From: Clostridia bacterium
GTDB taxonomy: Bacteria > Bacillota > Clostridia > Oscillospirales > UBA644
NCBI GenBank assembly: GCA_017427285.1
Contig: JAFRTE010000043.1
Span: 43,876-107,875, forward strand
DNA length: 64,000 nt
Reading direction: 5' to 3'
The first letter of the stretch is position 1; every line of letters starts with the position of its first letter. Below are positions 53,509-63,485 of this stretch, piece after piece. The position numbers and the translations under genes are program-made. Below the pieces are notes generated by a model. The model did no database searches and had not been told where the DNA came from. It worked only from the letters and a program-made list of their open reading frames with translations.

Positions 53509-53537
53509 TTGACAAAGGGAGGAAAATAGTTTAATAT
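53509..53537 (+). promoter_or_regulatory. Promoter of the lipoprotein gene at 53568
   Basis: TTGACA at 53509-53514, 17-bp spacer, TAATAT at 53532-53537. Confidence 0.75.
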
Positions 53538-53567
53538 TATAGATATAATAAATGCGGGAGGCCGCAA

Positions 53568-54461
53568 ATGAAGAAGATAAACCTGGCAGTCTGTCTGATA
53601 CTTCTGATAGCATTAATTTCGGGCTGTACCTCTGCGGAATTGCCCGAAGAAGAGCACAATCTGACGGAAATAACGCTTGAAAGCAATCCGGGAAAAGCAT
53701 ACAACGCAGTTTGTGAATATCTTCCTTTTCGCAAGACAAACCGCGATGTAAATACGGTTTACCGTCCGCAATACGTAACTTTTGACGGGCTTGACGCAGA
53801 ATATGTTTTGAGTCTTGCGTTTGCAACACTTCCCGAAAAAGAAAGAGAAACGGTTACTGCAGACGCGGGCGTTTATTCTCCGTACGGATATGTAAACGGA
53901 GAAGTTATTACGGAAAATATAGAATATACCGTTTATACGCTCGAAGAAATCGACGGTGCGGTAGAAGCTCTGTTCGGCAACGGTGCGAAAGTTGAATATA
54001 AAGACTTTTATCCTGTTGACGGCACTGCATTTAAATTTGACGGCGACAGATTTCTGCGCTGGAATGCTATCGGCGACGGTGACTTCGGAATTTCGGGATA
54101 CAGTGTTTTTCTGAAAACAGAGACGGAAAGCGACGGAAGCTTTGTATACGTTTACGACAAATTCATTTCCTTTGAATATGAAACCGCAGAAACATATTAT
54201 ATGTATATCAGTGCTGCATACTCGGACGGTGCAAGGACGGATCTGATCTGCAAAGGTGACGGAATACCGTATGAATACACAGCTGACGCGACAAAGAATT
54301 TCAGTGACAGTTTTACGGGAAAGCGCGGGGAGGATCTGTTTTCGGGACGGTTTGACTATGATGTTTTCGGAAATCTGATGAAGACATACAAACATACATT
54401 TGCGCTTGCGGAAAACGGGACATATTACTGGGTTTCGAGCGAACCCGTTGATAACGGATAA
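53568..54461 (+). CDS. Predicted lipoprotein of unknown function
   Basis: A 297-residue exported protein with lipobox ISGC (C20). The mature part is rich in aromatic and acidic residues with alternating hydrophobic strands, suggesting a beta-rich fold, but I recognise no domain. CGGGAGG precedes the ATG. It is a single gene between Mrp (divergent) and typA. Confidence 0.72.
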   Translation: MKKINLAVCLILLIALISGCTSAELPEEEHNLTEITLESNPGKAYNAVCEYLPFRKTNRDVNTVYRPQYVTFDGLDAEYVLSLAFATLPEKERETVTADAGVYSPYGYVNGEVITENIEYTVYTLEEIDGAVEALFGNGAKVEYKDFYPVDGTAFKFDGDRFLRWNAIGDGDFGISGYSVFLKTETESDGSFVYVYDKFISFEYETAETYYMYISAAYSDGARTDLICKGDGIPYEYTADATKNFSDSFTGKRGEDLFSGRFDYDVFGNLMKTYKHTFALAENGTYYWVSSEPVDNG

Positions 54462-54530
54462 AAACGGTGCATTAAAGGCGTAACTGTTTGAAAAAATCGT
54501 AAAAATTTTGCGAAATCTGACAGTTTTTTA

Positions 54531-54558
54531 TTGACAGAACGGCAGTGAATATGATAAT
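54531..54558 (+). promoter_or_regulatory. Promoter of typA
   Basis: TTGACA at 54531-54536, 16-bp spacer, GATAAT at 54553-54558. Confidence 0.75.
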
Positions 54559-54604
54559 ATATATAGTTGTGATATTCATTAACCGAAAGGACAGATAAAT
54601 ACTT

Positions 54605-56431
54605 ATGATCTGCGAAAATCTCAGGAACGTTGCTATAATTGCCCACGTTGACCACGGCAAGACGACGCTTGTAAACGAAATGCTCAAGCAGGGCGGCGTT
54701 TTCAGAGAAAATCAGGTAGTCGTCGACAGAGTAATGGACTCAAATGACCTTGAACGCGAGCGCGGAATTACGATCCTTGCGAAAAACACCGCGGTCCATT
54801 ACAAAGATACGAAAATAAACATTGTTGATACTCCGGGCCACGCGGACTTCGGAGGAGAGGTTGAACGCATACTTAAAATGGTAAACGGCGTTCTTTTGCT
54901 TGTTGACGCATTTGAAGGACCGATGCCGCAGACAAGATTTGTTTTGCAGAAAGCTCTTGATCTCGGGCATAAAATAATAATCGTTGTAAACAAGATAGAC
55001 AGACCGGACGCACGTCCCGACGAGGTCGTAAACGAGATACTCGAACTGCTTTTAGACCTTGACGCAACGGAAGAACAGCTTGAATCTCCCGTTATATTCG
55101 CATCTGCAAGAGCAGGAACAGCTTCGCTTTCGCCCGACGGACAGGAAAAGGACCTCAGAGTGCTCTTCGACACGATAGTAGACTACATAGACCCGCCTTC
55201 CGGCGACGAAAACGGCCCTCTTCAGATGCTCGTTTCCTCCATAGATTACAGCGACTACGTTGGAAGAATCGCCGTAGGAAGAGTTGAAAGAGGAACGATC
55301 AAGCAGGGCATGGATATCGTGCTTACCGACTGGCACAAGCAGCGTACCGACACGAAGGCGAAAGCGGTAAACATATATACTTTTGACGGACTTTCGAGAA
55401 AACCGGTTGCGGAAAGCTCGGTAGGAGATATTATCTGCGTTTCGGGCATTGAAAACGTCAATATAGGCGACACGATCTGCTCGCCGGCATGCGTTGAAGC
55501 ACTGCCGTTTGTCAAAATAACCGAGCCGACGATGGAAATGACCTTTATGGTAAACGATTCTCCGTTTGCCGGCCGCGAAGGAAAATTCGTAACTTCAAGA
55601 AACCTCAGAGAACGTCTTTTCAGGGAGCTGCTGAAAGATGTTTCTCTGCGCGTTGAAGAAACGGACACGACGGAAGCGTTTAAGGTATGCGGAAGGGGCG
55701 AAATGCATCTTTCGATACTGATAGAAAACATGCGCCGCGAAGGATACGAATTTCAGGTATCCACGCCGAGAGTGCTTTACAAGGAAGTAGACGGCGTAAT
55801 GTGCGAGCCGGTAGAAAGAGTAATAATGGATATTCCCGAGACCGCAATGGGCGCGGTAATGGAAAAAATGGGAATAAGAAAAGGCGAATTTCAGCATATG
55901 TCGTCTATCGGGGGAAGGACGCGTCTTGAATTTGTAATCCCGTCAAGAGGACTTTTCGGATATCGTTCGGATTTCCTCACCGATACGAGAGGCGAAGGAA
56001 TACTGAACTCGATTTTTGAGGGTTACGCTCCGTTTAAAGGCGATATTCCGAGAAGAGACAAAGCGTCGCTTGTTGCGTATGAAACGGGCGAAGCGACGAC
56101 ATACGGCATATTTAACGTTCAGGTGCTCGGAACGATGTTTATCGATCCGCAGGATATGGTTTATGCAGGTCAGATAGTAGGAGAAGCGCTGAAAAACGAC
56201 GAAATAACCGTTAACGTATGCAAGAAAAAGCATATGACGGCAATACGTTCGGCAGGCAAGGACGAAGCGCTGCGACTTGTCCCTCCGCGCAAAATGAGTC
56301 TTGAACAGGCGCTTGAATTCATTGCGGACGACGAACTTGTTGAAGTTACGCCGAAATCGATGCGTTTGAGAAAGAAGATACTCAATCACGATATCCGTAT
56401 GAAACAGCTCATGAAATCGAGAGAAAAATAA
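54605..56431 (+). CDS. typA: Translational GTPase TypA/BipA
   Basis: A 608-residue ribosome-binding GTPase involved in 50S assembly and stress adaptation. The G domain has [47 protein letters not shown] and a SAR-type G5. EF-G-like domains follow, and the BipA-specific C-terminal domain ends with [16 protein letters not shown]. The start matches the family, although the ribosome site (AAAGGA) is about 13 nt upstream, longer than usual. Confidence 0.97.
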   Translation: MICENLRNVAIIAHVDHGKTTLVNEMLKQGGVFRENQVVVDRVMDSNDLERERGITILAKNTAVHYKDTKINIVDTPGHADFGGEVERILKMVNGVLLLVDAFEGPMPQTRFVLQKALDLGHKIIIVVNKIDRPDARPDEVVNEILELLLDLDATEEQLESPVIFASARAGTASLSPDGQEKDLRVLFDTIVDYIDPPSGDENGPLQMLVSSIDYSDYVGRIAVGRVERGTIKQGMDIVLTDWHKQRTDTKAKAVNIYTFDGLSRKPVAESSVGDIICVSGIENVNIGDTICSPACVEALPFVKITEPTMEMTFMVNDSPFAGREGKFVTSRNLRERLFRELLKDVSLRVEETDTTEAFKVCGRGEMHLSILIENMRREGYEFQVSTPRVLYKEVDGVMCEPVERVIMDIPETAMGAVMEKMGIRKGEFQHMSSIGGRTRLEFVIPSRGLFGYRSDFLTDTRGEGILNSIFEGYAPFKGDIPRRDKASLVAYETGEATTYGIFNVQVLGTMFIDPQDMVYAGQIVGEALKNDEITVNVCKKKHMTAIRSAGKDEALRLVPPRKMSLEQALEFIADDELVEVTPKSMRLRKKILNHDIRMKQLMKSREK

Positions 56432-56481
56432 ATCAAGTGGTTTTGACACATTTTATTTACAAAAAACATCGTTAAAACCTA

Positions 56482-56510
56482 TTGACAAAAAGCATTGAAT
56501 CTGATATAAT
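56482..56510 (+). promoter_or_regulatory. Promoter of tRNA-Leu
   Basis: TTGACA at 56482-56487, 17-bp spacer, TATAAT at 56505-56510, 10 bp before the tRNA. Confidence 0.9.
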
Positions 56511-56520
56511 ATTCAAGCAC

Positions 56521-56607
56521 GCAGGAGTGGCGGAATTGGCAGACGCACTACTTTGAGGTGGTAGCGAGCGGAAGCTTGTGTGGGTTCAAGTCCCGTCTCC
56601 TGCACCA
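56521..56607 (+). tRNA. tRNA-Leu (anticodon GAG)
   Basis: An 87-nt class II tRNA with a long variable arm. The acceptor stem GCAGGAG pairs with CTCCTGC, discriminator A, CCA encoded. The anticodon loop TTGAGGT gives GAG, by alignment to other bacterial Leu tRNAs, and the T arm is GGTTCAAGTCC. Downstream it is closed by a terminator. Confidence 0.96.
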
Positions 56608-56610
56608 TAA

Positions 56611-56645
56611 AAAAGGATTTACCTGTTGGTAAATCCTTTTTTTAT
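56611..56645 (+). terminator. Terminator of tRNA-Leu
   Basis: A 13-bp perfect stem (56611-56623 with 56628-56640), TGTT loop, then TTTTTTTA. Confidence 0.93.
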
Positions 56646-56667
56646 TGATACATAAAACGACGCAGAA

Positions 56668-56842
56668 CCTGAGTTTTGCCGCGAAGGGGCAAAAACTCGG
56701 GCATTTGTTAAGACCGACTTTAAATTACCGTTTCAATACGGCAAATGCCATTCAAGTTGGCCCGTCGACTGCAAGGAACGATGTGTTCCGCTTACACGGA
56801 ACGTGATGTTTGCTTCGCAAGCGATGTGCTCGAGCAAACAAT
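56668..56842 (+). repeat. Intergenic composite repeat of short hairpin units
   Basis: The gap between tRNA-Leu and the next gene holds no gene. It contains a hairpin, GAGTTTTGCC (56671-56680) with GGGCAAAAACTC (56687-56698), then from ~56775 a run of short palindromes joined by GATGT: GTTCCG/CGGAAC, GCTTCGCAAGC and GCTCGAGC. Such blocks look like mobile or recombining intergenic repeats of gut Clostridia. There is one copy in this window, so its repeat nature is inferred from internal structure. Confidence 0.55.
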
Positions 56843-56879
56843 ACATTAATCAGGAATACTGTTTGAAAGGATGCCTACC

Positions 56880-57893
56880 ATGGCTGTTGAAAACAAATTT
56901 GCGCGATTTATGAGAAATACAGGACCGGCGAGGTTTTTTGTGCCGTTCGGACTTATTCTCGTTATATTCGGAATTATAATTTTAGGAATCAATACAGACA
57001 ATTATACAGAAACCGTAGGAACGGTAACGAAAGTTGAGCAGATCTCTACTTTTTCGGACGAACCGGACGAATATGAAGTATCTTTTACATATACCGTTGA
57101 CGGAAAAGAATACGACAGTTATTTCAACATGTCCGAAAAACCGAACGTCGGCGAGGATATAACCGTTTTTTACGATCCCGAAAAACCCGAAACGGTTGCG
57201 GGCAACAGAACGAACAGAGTAATCCCCGTAATAATGATCGTTGTCGGCGCAGCAGCCCTGGGATACGGAATATTCAAAACCGTAAAATTCTTCCGTAAAA
57301 GCAAAGAGCTTGACAGCGAAGCAAGCAGTTTTCCCGAGGCTGAATTTGAGGGATTTAAAAACGGTTTTGACGTTAAGGAATACTACGTACGTTTCGACGG
57401 CGTGACCCTGAAACCCGGATATATAGTTGAAGATGCTGAAAGAAACGTTATTTTTGAAGGAAAAATGGCTAAAAATTCGCTCGTGGGCCCGCGGACTTTC
57501 GAATTCAACAACCATATAACGGGCAGCGTTAAGGAGCACGAAGTAGGTCATACTGTAACGAGTCAGTTTGACAGCGGAATGTTTTCGGAATCATCGTGGT
57601 TTAAATTTGACGGCAAAAACATCTGGGATCTGCTGCATGAGCGCGGAATACGCATACAGACGGATATTCGGACGAAATTCCCGTTCCCCGCATACAACGT
57701 TGCAAAAGACGGAAGAGCGTTTGCAAGAATTGAAACGACGGGGATGTACGTCCATGAAGACGACGCCGCGCAGCACACGGTCAATCCCCCTGCAAGAATG
57801 CATTTCCGTTTCTGGACGGAATCGGCAGATATTGACACTGTTTTTCTCACGGTATTTGCAATTTCCGAAGCTGAACAGACTGTTGTGGAATAA
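56880..57893 (+). CDS. Membrane protein with DUF3592-like domain, unknown function
   Basis: A 337-residue protein starting at ATG 56880 (MAVENKFARF), 9 nt after AAAGG; the ATG at 56871 touches that site. One helix is at ~16-36 and one at ~110-130. Between them, a beta domain has ETVGTVTKVEQ..FTYTVDGKEYDS..VGEDITVFYDPEKPE, the pattern of DUF3592. The C-terminal ~190 residues form a separate, beta-rich cytoplasmic or external domain that I do not recognise (contains GPRTFEFNNHITG). Confidence 0.72.
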   Translation: MAVENKFARFMRNTGPARFFVPFGLILVIFGIIILGINTDNYTETVGTVTKVEQISTFSDEPDEYEVSFTYTVDGKEYDSYFNMSEKPNVGEDITVFYDPEKPETVAGNRTNRVIPVIMIVVGAAALGYGIFKTVKFFRKSKELDSEASSFPEAEFEGFKNGFDVKEYYVRFDGVTLKPGYIVEDAERNVIFEGKMAKNSLVGPRTFEFNNHITGSVKEHEVGHTVTSQFDSGMFSESSWFKFDGKNIWDLLHERGIRIQTDIRTKFPFPAYNVAKDGRAFARIETTGMYVHEDDAAQHTVNPPARMHFRFWTESADIDTVFLTVFAISEAEQTVVE

Positions 57894-58057
57894 TTGGGAC
57901 TGCAGATAATTCTGTTTTAGACCCGTTCATTTTTGAAAGACTATAAAACGAAGTTTGATTTTACATCGAAAACTTTTTGATATAATTCCAACCGAAGTTA
58001 AACCGCGATTTTTCCCCGGAATACATATTCTGATATTATGAAAGGCGTGTAATTATT

Positions 58058-59464
58058 TTGAAAAGAGTATTGGCTTTGTTGATACCGTTGTTCATTATTT
58101 ATACGTTGATAAGCTCGTGCGCTGCTCATCAGGAAGAGATCGTACCCGAGTATACTTTTATTGCGGATGACTCCGATCTGGGCGGTCTGGCTGTCAACTG
58201 GGGCTTTTCCATGAGCCGATATATGAATAACGTGGAAAACATATTCGGCTTTATTCCCGGAACGACGTTTGCCGACCAGGCGTTTGACAGGCTAAAGCAG
58301 ATACAGTCCGATTACAACTGCAGCATCGGCGTTGACAATAATTCGAATTCAACAATAATCGGCGACAGAATGCAGGCATCCCTCGTTTCGGGATCGCATC
58401 TTTACGACATCGTTACGTGCGATACGAGTATTCTGAGGAATTTTTCGCGATCGGGCGGACTGACGGGGCTTTCCGATCTGATAGACGTTAAAAACACCGA
58501 AAAATACGGAACGCCAAAAATGCTGGAACTCATGCTGTGGGACGACGATCTTTACGGAGTAGTTCCCTTTGCCTGGCCAAATCTTTTATACAGCACAACA
58601 TATTCGATTATTGCGGTAAACGAAACGCTCGTTTCTCATCTCGCAATGCCCGATCCCCGCGAATACCTTGATAGCTTAACGTGGACGTGGGATAAGTTTG
58701 AAGAAGTCCTCGCAGCGTATACCTTCAACGATTCGGGAAGAACGGTTTACGGAATGCACTGCCACGATGCTGATTTTGCCGTAAACATGCTTTATTCTAA
58801 CGGCGTTTCATATACAATGTATGAAAACGGCGAGATCAAATGCGGAATATATACGGAAGCGGGGCGCCGCGCCCTTGCAAGAGCGCAGGATATATACGAT
58901 TTCACATGCAAAGATTATATATATCCCGACGCGTCTACAAATACGGGGACATATCTTATCAACGGCGACGTGGTAATGTCAGTTCTTGACAATGTTGATG
59001 TTATCGGAACGACAGATGCGATTATGTTTCATATGGATAACGTAGGAATCCTGCCTTTTCCGCAGGGACCTGACGCCGTACCGGGGCAGTATTCAAGCGG
59101 ATATTCCCAGATGGCGTATACGACGAGCGTGCCGATAAACAATGCGGATGTTGACGGATCGGTGGCGATTCTTGCGGCGATGTTCGAGCCGTTTGAAGGG
59201 CTTGAAACGAAAGACGACATTGCGGAGTATATGGCAGATCAGATATTCTTTGATAAAAGAGACGCAGAAGTATTTATAAATACCGTTAAAAACGCAAATT
59301 ACGGCTATTTCTGGGAAGGCGGCAGAGACGCAGTAAGCGCAGCGGTAAGATCTTTCGATGCCGTTTCATCTATACTTGAACGTTATGAAGAACAATACGA
59401 TAAACTTATAGAAGACTATCTTTCACATCACTATGCCGGAAGACTCGCGGTTTACGGAGAATGA
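58058..59464 (+). CDS. Extracellular solute-binding lipoprotein (family 1-like), orphan
   Basis: A 468-residue exported protein that begins with TTG; the signal peptide has lipobox ISSC (C21). The body has the periplasmic-binding-protein pattern of sugar ABC systems: IQSDYNCSIG, YDIVTCDTSILRNF, LYGVVPFAWPNLLYS, LTWTWDKFEEVLAAYTFN and GILPFPQGPDAVPGQYSSGY. No permease or ATPase genes are near, so it either uses a shared permease or serves as a sensor/binding protein. A TATAAT at 57981-57986 may be its -10 box. Confidence 0.8.
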   Translation: MKRVLALLIPLFIIYTLISSCAAHQEEIVPEYTFIADDSDLGGLAVNWGFSMSRYMNNVENIFGFIPGTTFADQAFDRLKQIQSDYNCSIGVDNNSNSTIIGDRMQASLVSGSHLYDIVTCDTSILRNFSRSGGLTGLSDLIDVKNTEKYGTPKMLELMLWDDDLYGVVPFAWPNLLYSTTYSIIAVNETLVSHLAMPDPREYLDSLTWTWDKFEEVLAAYTFNDSGRTVYGMHCHDADFAVNMLYSNGVSYTMYENGEIKCGIYTEAGRRALARAQDIYDFTCKDYIYPDASTNTGTYLINGDVVMSVLDNVDVIGTTDAIMFHMDNVGILPFPQGPDAVPGQYSSGYSQMAYTTSVPINNADVDGSVAILAAMFEPFEGLETKDDIAEYMADQIFFDKRDAEVFINTVKNANYGYFWEGGRDAVSAAVRSFDAVSSILERYEEQYDKLIEDYLSHHYAGRLAVYGE

Positions 59465-59565
59465 TTAACGGCGCCGGAAAATCGCTTTACAGCGTATGAT
59501 CTTCAATAAACAGCAATATTCGAAGCTGCGGGGAAACAGCTACCGATCTATGGAGGTATTATTAA

Positions 59566-60657
59566 ATGATAAACACCTCTCTTGACGAAGAAAAACTCTC
59601 AAAGAGATGGCTTGAATTCTGGAACAGAGAAAACGAAGACCGCCCGTTTCTTTCAACGGCCGTATCGAAAGAGAATGCGCGCCGCTCCCCTGCCCCGATC
59701 GCACCGCAAGATATAAAAGACAGATGGCTCGATACGGAATTTCAGGTGAAATGCGCAAGATACGGCGCGGAAAACACCTTATATCTCGGCGAGTCATTCC
59801 CGATATACTCTCCTAATCTCGGTCCCGATTTTATCGGCGCAGTCTGCGGGTGCGACCTTAAATTTTCGCCTTCTACAAGCTGGTCCGAGCCGTGCATTGA
59901 AGATTATGGAAAGTATCCCGACATCGTTTTTGACGAAAATAATCCGTGGTGGAAAAAAATGGTCGAAATGACGAAAGCCGCGGTTGACGACGCAAACGGG
60001 GATTATCTTGTGGGGATAACCGATATACATCCCGGCGCTGACGCAGTAGTGTCGCTCAGGGGCGCAGCGGCTGCGGCGATGGACCTTTATCTTGAACCGG
60101 ACGAGTTTAAAAAAAGAGTCTGGCAGATATTTGACGTTTTTAAAGAAGTGACGGAAAGGCTTCACAGAATTATTTCCGAAAAGCAGAAGGGTTCTTCAAA
60201 CTGGATGTGTCTTTACCACCCCGAAAAGCTCTGGTATGTTACGAGCTGCGACTTTTCGTATATGATCTCATCGGAGCATTTCAGTGAATTCATACTTCCC
60301 GAGCTTGTCGCGGAAGCGGAATGGCTGCCGGCGACGGTTTATCACCTTGACGGTATAGGTTCGTTAACGCATCTTGATACGCTGCTCGGCGTTGACAGAA
60401 TAAACGGTATTCAGTGGGTGCCCGGAGAGGGAAAAGCTCCGGCGCGCGAATGGGTTGAAGTGCTGAAAAGGATACAGCGCGCCGGGAAATGCATTGTAAT
60501 GAGCTGCAGCCCGAAGGATATCATACCTCTTTGCGAAGTTCTCGATCCGCGCGGTGTGTTTTTCTCATTCGGCGGACTTGACAGAGACTCTGCGGAAAGT
60601 CTGATAAAAGAAGCGGAGCGCGTATGCCGTAAAAAAAGGGCAGCGTTTGCCGTATAA
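59566..60657 (+). CDS. Uroporphyrinogen decarboxylase-like protein (second copy)
   Basis: A 363-residue barrel protein of the URO-D superfamily, seen in the GDYLVGITDIHPGADAVVSLRG and YHLDGIGSLTHLDTLLGVDRINGIQWVPGEG regions and the end VFFSFGGLDRDSAESLI. HemE-specific motifs are missing. It may be a methyltransferase-type or unknown enzyme. GGAGG precedes the ATG. It follows the orphan solute-binding gene by ~100 bp and is closed by a terminator, so both probably share a transcript. Confidence 0.75.
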   Translation: MINTSLDEEKLSKRWLEFWNRENEDRPFLSTAVSKENARRSPAPIAPQDIKDRWLDTEFQVKCARYGAENTLYLGESFPIYSPNLGPDFIGAVCGCDLKFSPSTSWSEPCIEDYGKYPDIVFDENNPWWKKMVEMTKAAVDDANGDYLVGITDIHPGADAVVSLRGAAAAAMDLYLEPDEFKKRVWQIFDVFKEVTERLHRIISEKQKGSSNWMCLYHPEKLWYVTSCDFSYMISSEHFSEFILPELVAEAEWLPATVYHLDGIGSLTHLDTLLGVDRINGIQWVPGEGKAPAREWVEVLKRIQRAGKCIVMSCSPKDIIPLCEVLDPRGVFFSFGGLDRDSAESLIKEAERVCRKKRAAFAV

Positions 60658-60680
60658 CGGAAATTTGATAAAGAAATGCG

Positions 60681-60709
60681 AAAGGACGGCGAAATGCCGT
60701 CCTTTTAAT
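60681..60709 (+). terminator. Terminator after the second URO-D-like gene
   Basis: AAAGGACGGC (60681-60690) pairs with GCCGTCCTTT (60696-60705), 5-nt loop, followed by T-rich sequence. Confidence 0.88.
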
Positions 60710-60750
60710 TAAATAAAATTGCAAATAACGAAAAATCCCCCTGTTTTGCA

Positions 60751-60779
60751 TTGACAAATGCGGAATTATATGGTATTAT
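60751..60779 (+). promoter_or_regulatory. Promoter of the small HTH gene
   Basis: TTGACA at 60751-60756, 17-bp spacer, TATTAT at 60774-60779. Confidence 0.83.
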
Positions 60780-60828
60780 ACAGATAATATCACGAATAGT
60801 GATTTAAATCTGAATATGGGGGATATTA

Positions 60829-61077
60829 ATGACATTAAAAGAAAAGCTTGGAACACTTATTTCATCAAGGCAGGTAACGCTCGGGCAGATCTCCGCAAAG
60901 ACGGGGGTGACGCCAAGGACGCTTCAGAACTATGCAAAGGGACGGACGGTTCCGAAAACGCATGAAAAATACCTGTTTATGTGCGAAATGATCGACGAGC
61001 TTTGCGAAACATGTCCGAAAAAACGCGAAAAGAAATGGTATATGAAATACATTCGGGGGAAGAGGAAGGGAGTATAG
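60829..61077 (+). CDS. Small helix-turn-helix protein
   Basis: An 82-residue protein with an XRE-like HTH at ~14-45 (TLGQISAKTGVTPRTLQNYAKGR) and a basic C-terminus (KKREKKWYMKYIRGKRKG). GGGGGATATTA lies upstream of the ATG. It has its own promoter and terminator. Probably a DNA-binding regulator; target unknown. Confidence 0.75.
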   Translation: MTLKEKLGTLISSRQVTLGQISAKTGVTPRTLQNYAKGRTVPKTHEKYLFMCEMIDELCETCPKKREKKWYMKYIRGKRKGV

Positions 61078-61100
61078 CAAAAAAACGAAATATAAAGAAA

Positions 61101-61132
61101 ACATCCTCTGTCAAAAAAGAGGATGTTTTTAT
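61101..61132 (+). terminator. Terminator of the HTH gene
   Basis: ACATCCTCT (61101-61109) pairs with AGAGGATGT (61118-61126), then TTTTT. Confidence 0.9.
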
Positions 61133-61227
61133 AATCGGATTGTCCCCAAAAGCCCTGTTTTGATGTATTTACATGAAAACCATACGAACTTATCGGATTC
61201 AGCAAACCAATTTTTCAGAATAGCTTT

Positions 61228-61992
61228 TCAGTTATAATACTTTTCTTCAAACGCTCCATCCGAATTGATAACATAAGCAGAAATCGGGGTCAGATTATCA
61301 TCAAAGCTGAAAAGCCTCGTAGTTACGCCGCCATACTTGATCTCCTGAGGTGCAGATATAGCTATCACGCTTGCAATTTCATTATTTTTAAGAAGATGCA
61401 TAAATTCGCATCGACATTTTTCTTCGTCATTTCCGTTATTTGCAGCTACGGTTGCCGTGTCCTCAGAAAAACTGTATTCGATTATTTCTGCTTCCCCGTT
61501 TTCATATGCTACAATTATTTTTCCGCTGTCTCCCCATGTGGCCCAACTGGCTATGTCAAGTCCCATAAAATATAAAATTATGTTGCTTTCATCTTTTATA
61601 AGTGTAAACGGACAGGTGTCATAGGAGAAGAAGGTATTATAAATTACGGTTTTTCCGTCCTTTTTATATTTTTCAACCACATACCTGAATCTGTCAACCA
61701 TACCGTCAGTTTCAAAACAGCATAAAGATATATAGGTAGAATCTCCGATTGCCAAAATATCGTTTTCATAACGTTGACTGTTTTCAGCTTCTTCTGTATT
61801 TGCATTGTTTTTCAACCATTTTTCTGCTTCAGATGCTTTTGACTGAAAATCTGCCGAGTTGTATGTTGTTATTGTAACATTACCTGATTTACCGGTCAGA
61901 AGACTGTCATCGGAACTTTGTTGTGCACATCCATAACAAAAAGGTACAAGCACTATTAAAACAATAATTAAACAAATCAATTTTTTCTTCAT
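61228..61992 (-). CDS. Predicted lipoprotein, unknown function
   Basis: A 254-residue exported protein that starts at ATG 61992 with GGAGG 8 nt upstream; longer in-frame starts run into the preceding gene. The signal peptide ends at C22 (CYGC). The mature part has no domain I recognise; it is beta-rich and hydrophilic. It lies 20 bp after the truncated amidase gene and its base composition is AT-richer than the rest of the window. Confidence 0.72.
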   Translation of the reverse strand: MKKKLICLIIVLIVLVPFCYGCAQQSSDDSLLTGKSGNVTITTYNSADFQSKASEAEKWLKNNANTEEAENSQRYENDILAIGDSTYISLCCFETDGMVDRFRYVVEKYKKDGKTVIYNTFFSYDTCPFTLIKDESNIILYFMGLDIASWATWGDSGKIIVAYENGEAEIIEYSFSEDTATVAANNGNDEEKCRCEFMHLLKNNEIASVIAISAPQEIKYGGVTTRLFSFDDNLTPISAYVINSDGAFEEKYYN

Positions 61993-62011
61993 TGTTATGA
62001 CCTCCATACTA

Positions 62012-62947
62012 TCAGTTCGCAATATACGACTGAACAGTTGAAGACGACATTGAACTATTCCATGATATATAGCCAGCCCAAACGCACTGTGAAACAAAAT
62101 TGTCGCAGTCCGCAGTTAGCGTTGCAAATAAGGGATTATTATTAAGAGCATATGTATCGGCATATGATGCCGCAGAAGTAGAATTATATGCGGTAGAAAC
62201 TGAGGTCTGTGATCTCAAAGACGGGGTACTGTCTCCCTTATCTTCACTTTCAATATCATTGTCAACGTTGTTCAGCGTTTGCAAGGCATTATTCAACTTT
62301 TCATAATCAAACTCGTATTCAAGATCGGGGATTTTAATATCAGGATAATTCGATCGCATTTTGAGTGCATTGTCAGCTCTTAATTTAAGCCATTGTTCAA
62401 CCGCATCGTCAACAGCAGTTCTGTCGGAAATATCGGAGCCGTTCATAATAACAATGTCAGCTATTTCGTTTTCTGAAACAGAATAAAACAAATCTGATGT
62501 TGTAACTCTGTCGATATAGTATTTATTGTCAGACTTTATAATTGAAAATGTATATTTAATGTTTGCTTTTTCACAGAATATATCCGGAGGATTTGCTATT
62601 GAGTGAGTTTTTATACTTACATAACATTCAATAATCATTCTTCCATCCGTTACCTGCGTTTTTTTGCTTTCTATTTTGTAAGAATAAGAGTCCGAATAAT
62701 CCAAGAGCCAAAGTGCTGCTTTTGTGTAGCTTTCTAATGCCTTGGCATGTAGATAATTCTCCGAATTATCTGTGAATATATCATCTCTATCCGAGAAGTC
62801 TAATTGGGTAACAGCTCTTCCCTGCCATTCAAAATACTTATCAGGAAGTGAAGATACCATCTCACTTTCATCCTTCATAGCAAAAATGGTAAAAGAGATC
62901 GTTAACAAGCATATTGTAATTACGGTTATTAATAATATTTTTTTCAT
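62012..62947 (-). pseudogene. Exported protein with a truncated amidase-type C-terminal domain
   Basis: A 311-residue ORF with an N-terminal signal peptide or anchor (~3-22), a ~200-residue cystatin-like middle part and, at ~262-311, the start of the putative amidase domain (Amidase_6): SYADTYALNNNPLF followed by DCDNFVSQCVWAG with nucleophile C281. The family normally continues for about 100 residues after this Cys with the catalytic His. Here the frame stops after 30 residues (VQSYIAN). The other frames downstream hold no trace of the missing part, so this is a deletion, not a frameshift. It may be nonfunctional as an enzyme. Confidence 0.6.
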
Positions 62948-63158
62948 TTGGAACTCCTTTCTATTGTTTGTTAAAAAATAATTCTCTTCAATCGTATAAC
63001 TAAGTATACAAAAAAAGATTCGTGTCCGGTGTGCGCATTAATTATCCATACAAAGAAACTTTCATTTTCGTATCAGCAGATTCATATTCTTACAATGAGT
63101 ATTTATTTCAATTTACACAATGAAATAAATAATAGATTATTATCTTCTTTCAAAGAAA

Positions 63159-63272
63159 TTAGAAAGATGAATACTCGATTCGGCTATCTGCCTGAACAGA
63201 AACAGTTATAGTAGCAATGGTTGCAATAACAGAAAATACTGCAATTGTCTTTTGAACTCTTTTGTTGTCCAC
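63159..63272 (-). other. Possible signal-peptide remnant in a 540-bp gap without a clear gene
   Basis: The gap 62948-63485 has no convincing gene. On the minus strand a GTG-started 37-codon frame looks like a signal peptide (KRVQKTIAVFSVIATIATI..VQA) that stops soon after the cleavage site. It could be the 5' remnant of a lost exported-protein gene or a chance frame. Codon use fits neither strand well elsewhere in the gap. Confidence 0.35.
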
Positions 63273-63485
63273 ATCCTTTCTATCCTTAATATCCCTTGGA
63301 ACCAAACCGAAACAAAATTCTCAGTCTTGCTCGGAAAATTATATTCGGAATCGGTTTCAGCTGTTGTCAACGGTACCGTTGTTTTCAGAAACATCCGTCC
63401 GCGCCATATCCGCATTATATGAGCTCTCGGTTTTCGTTTCGTTTTGCGCGCAGGAAACGGAATCGTATACAATCCGAATGGGGGG

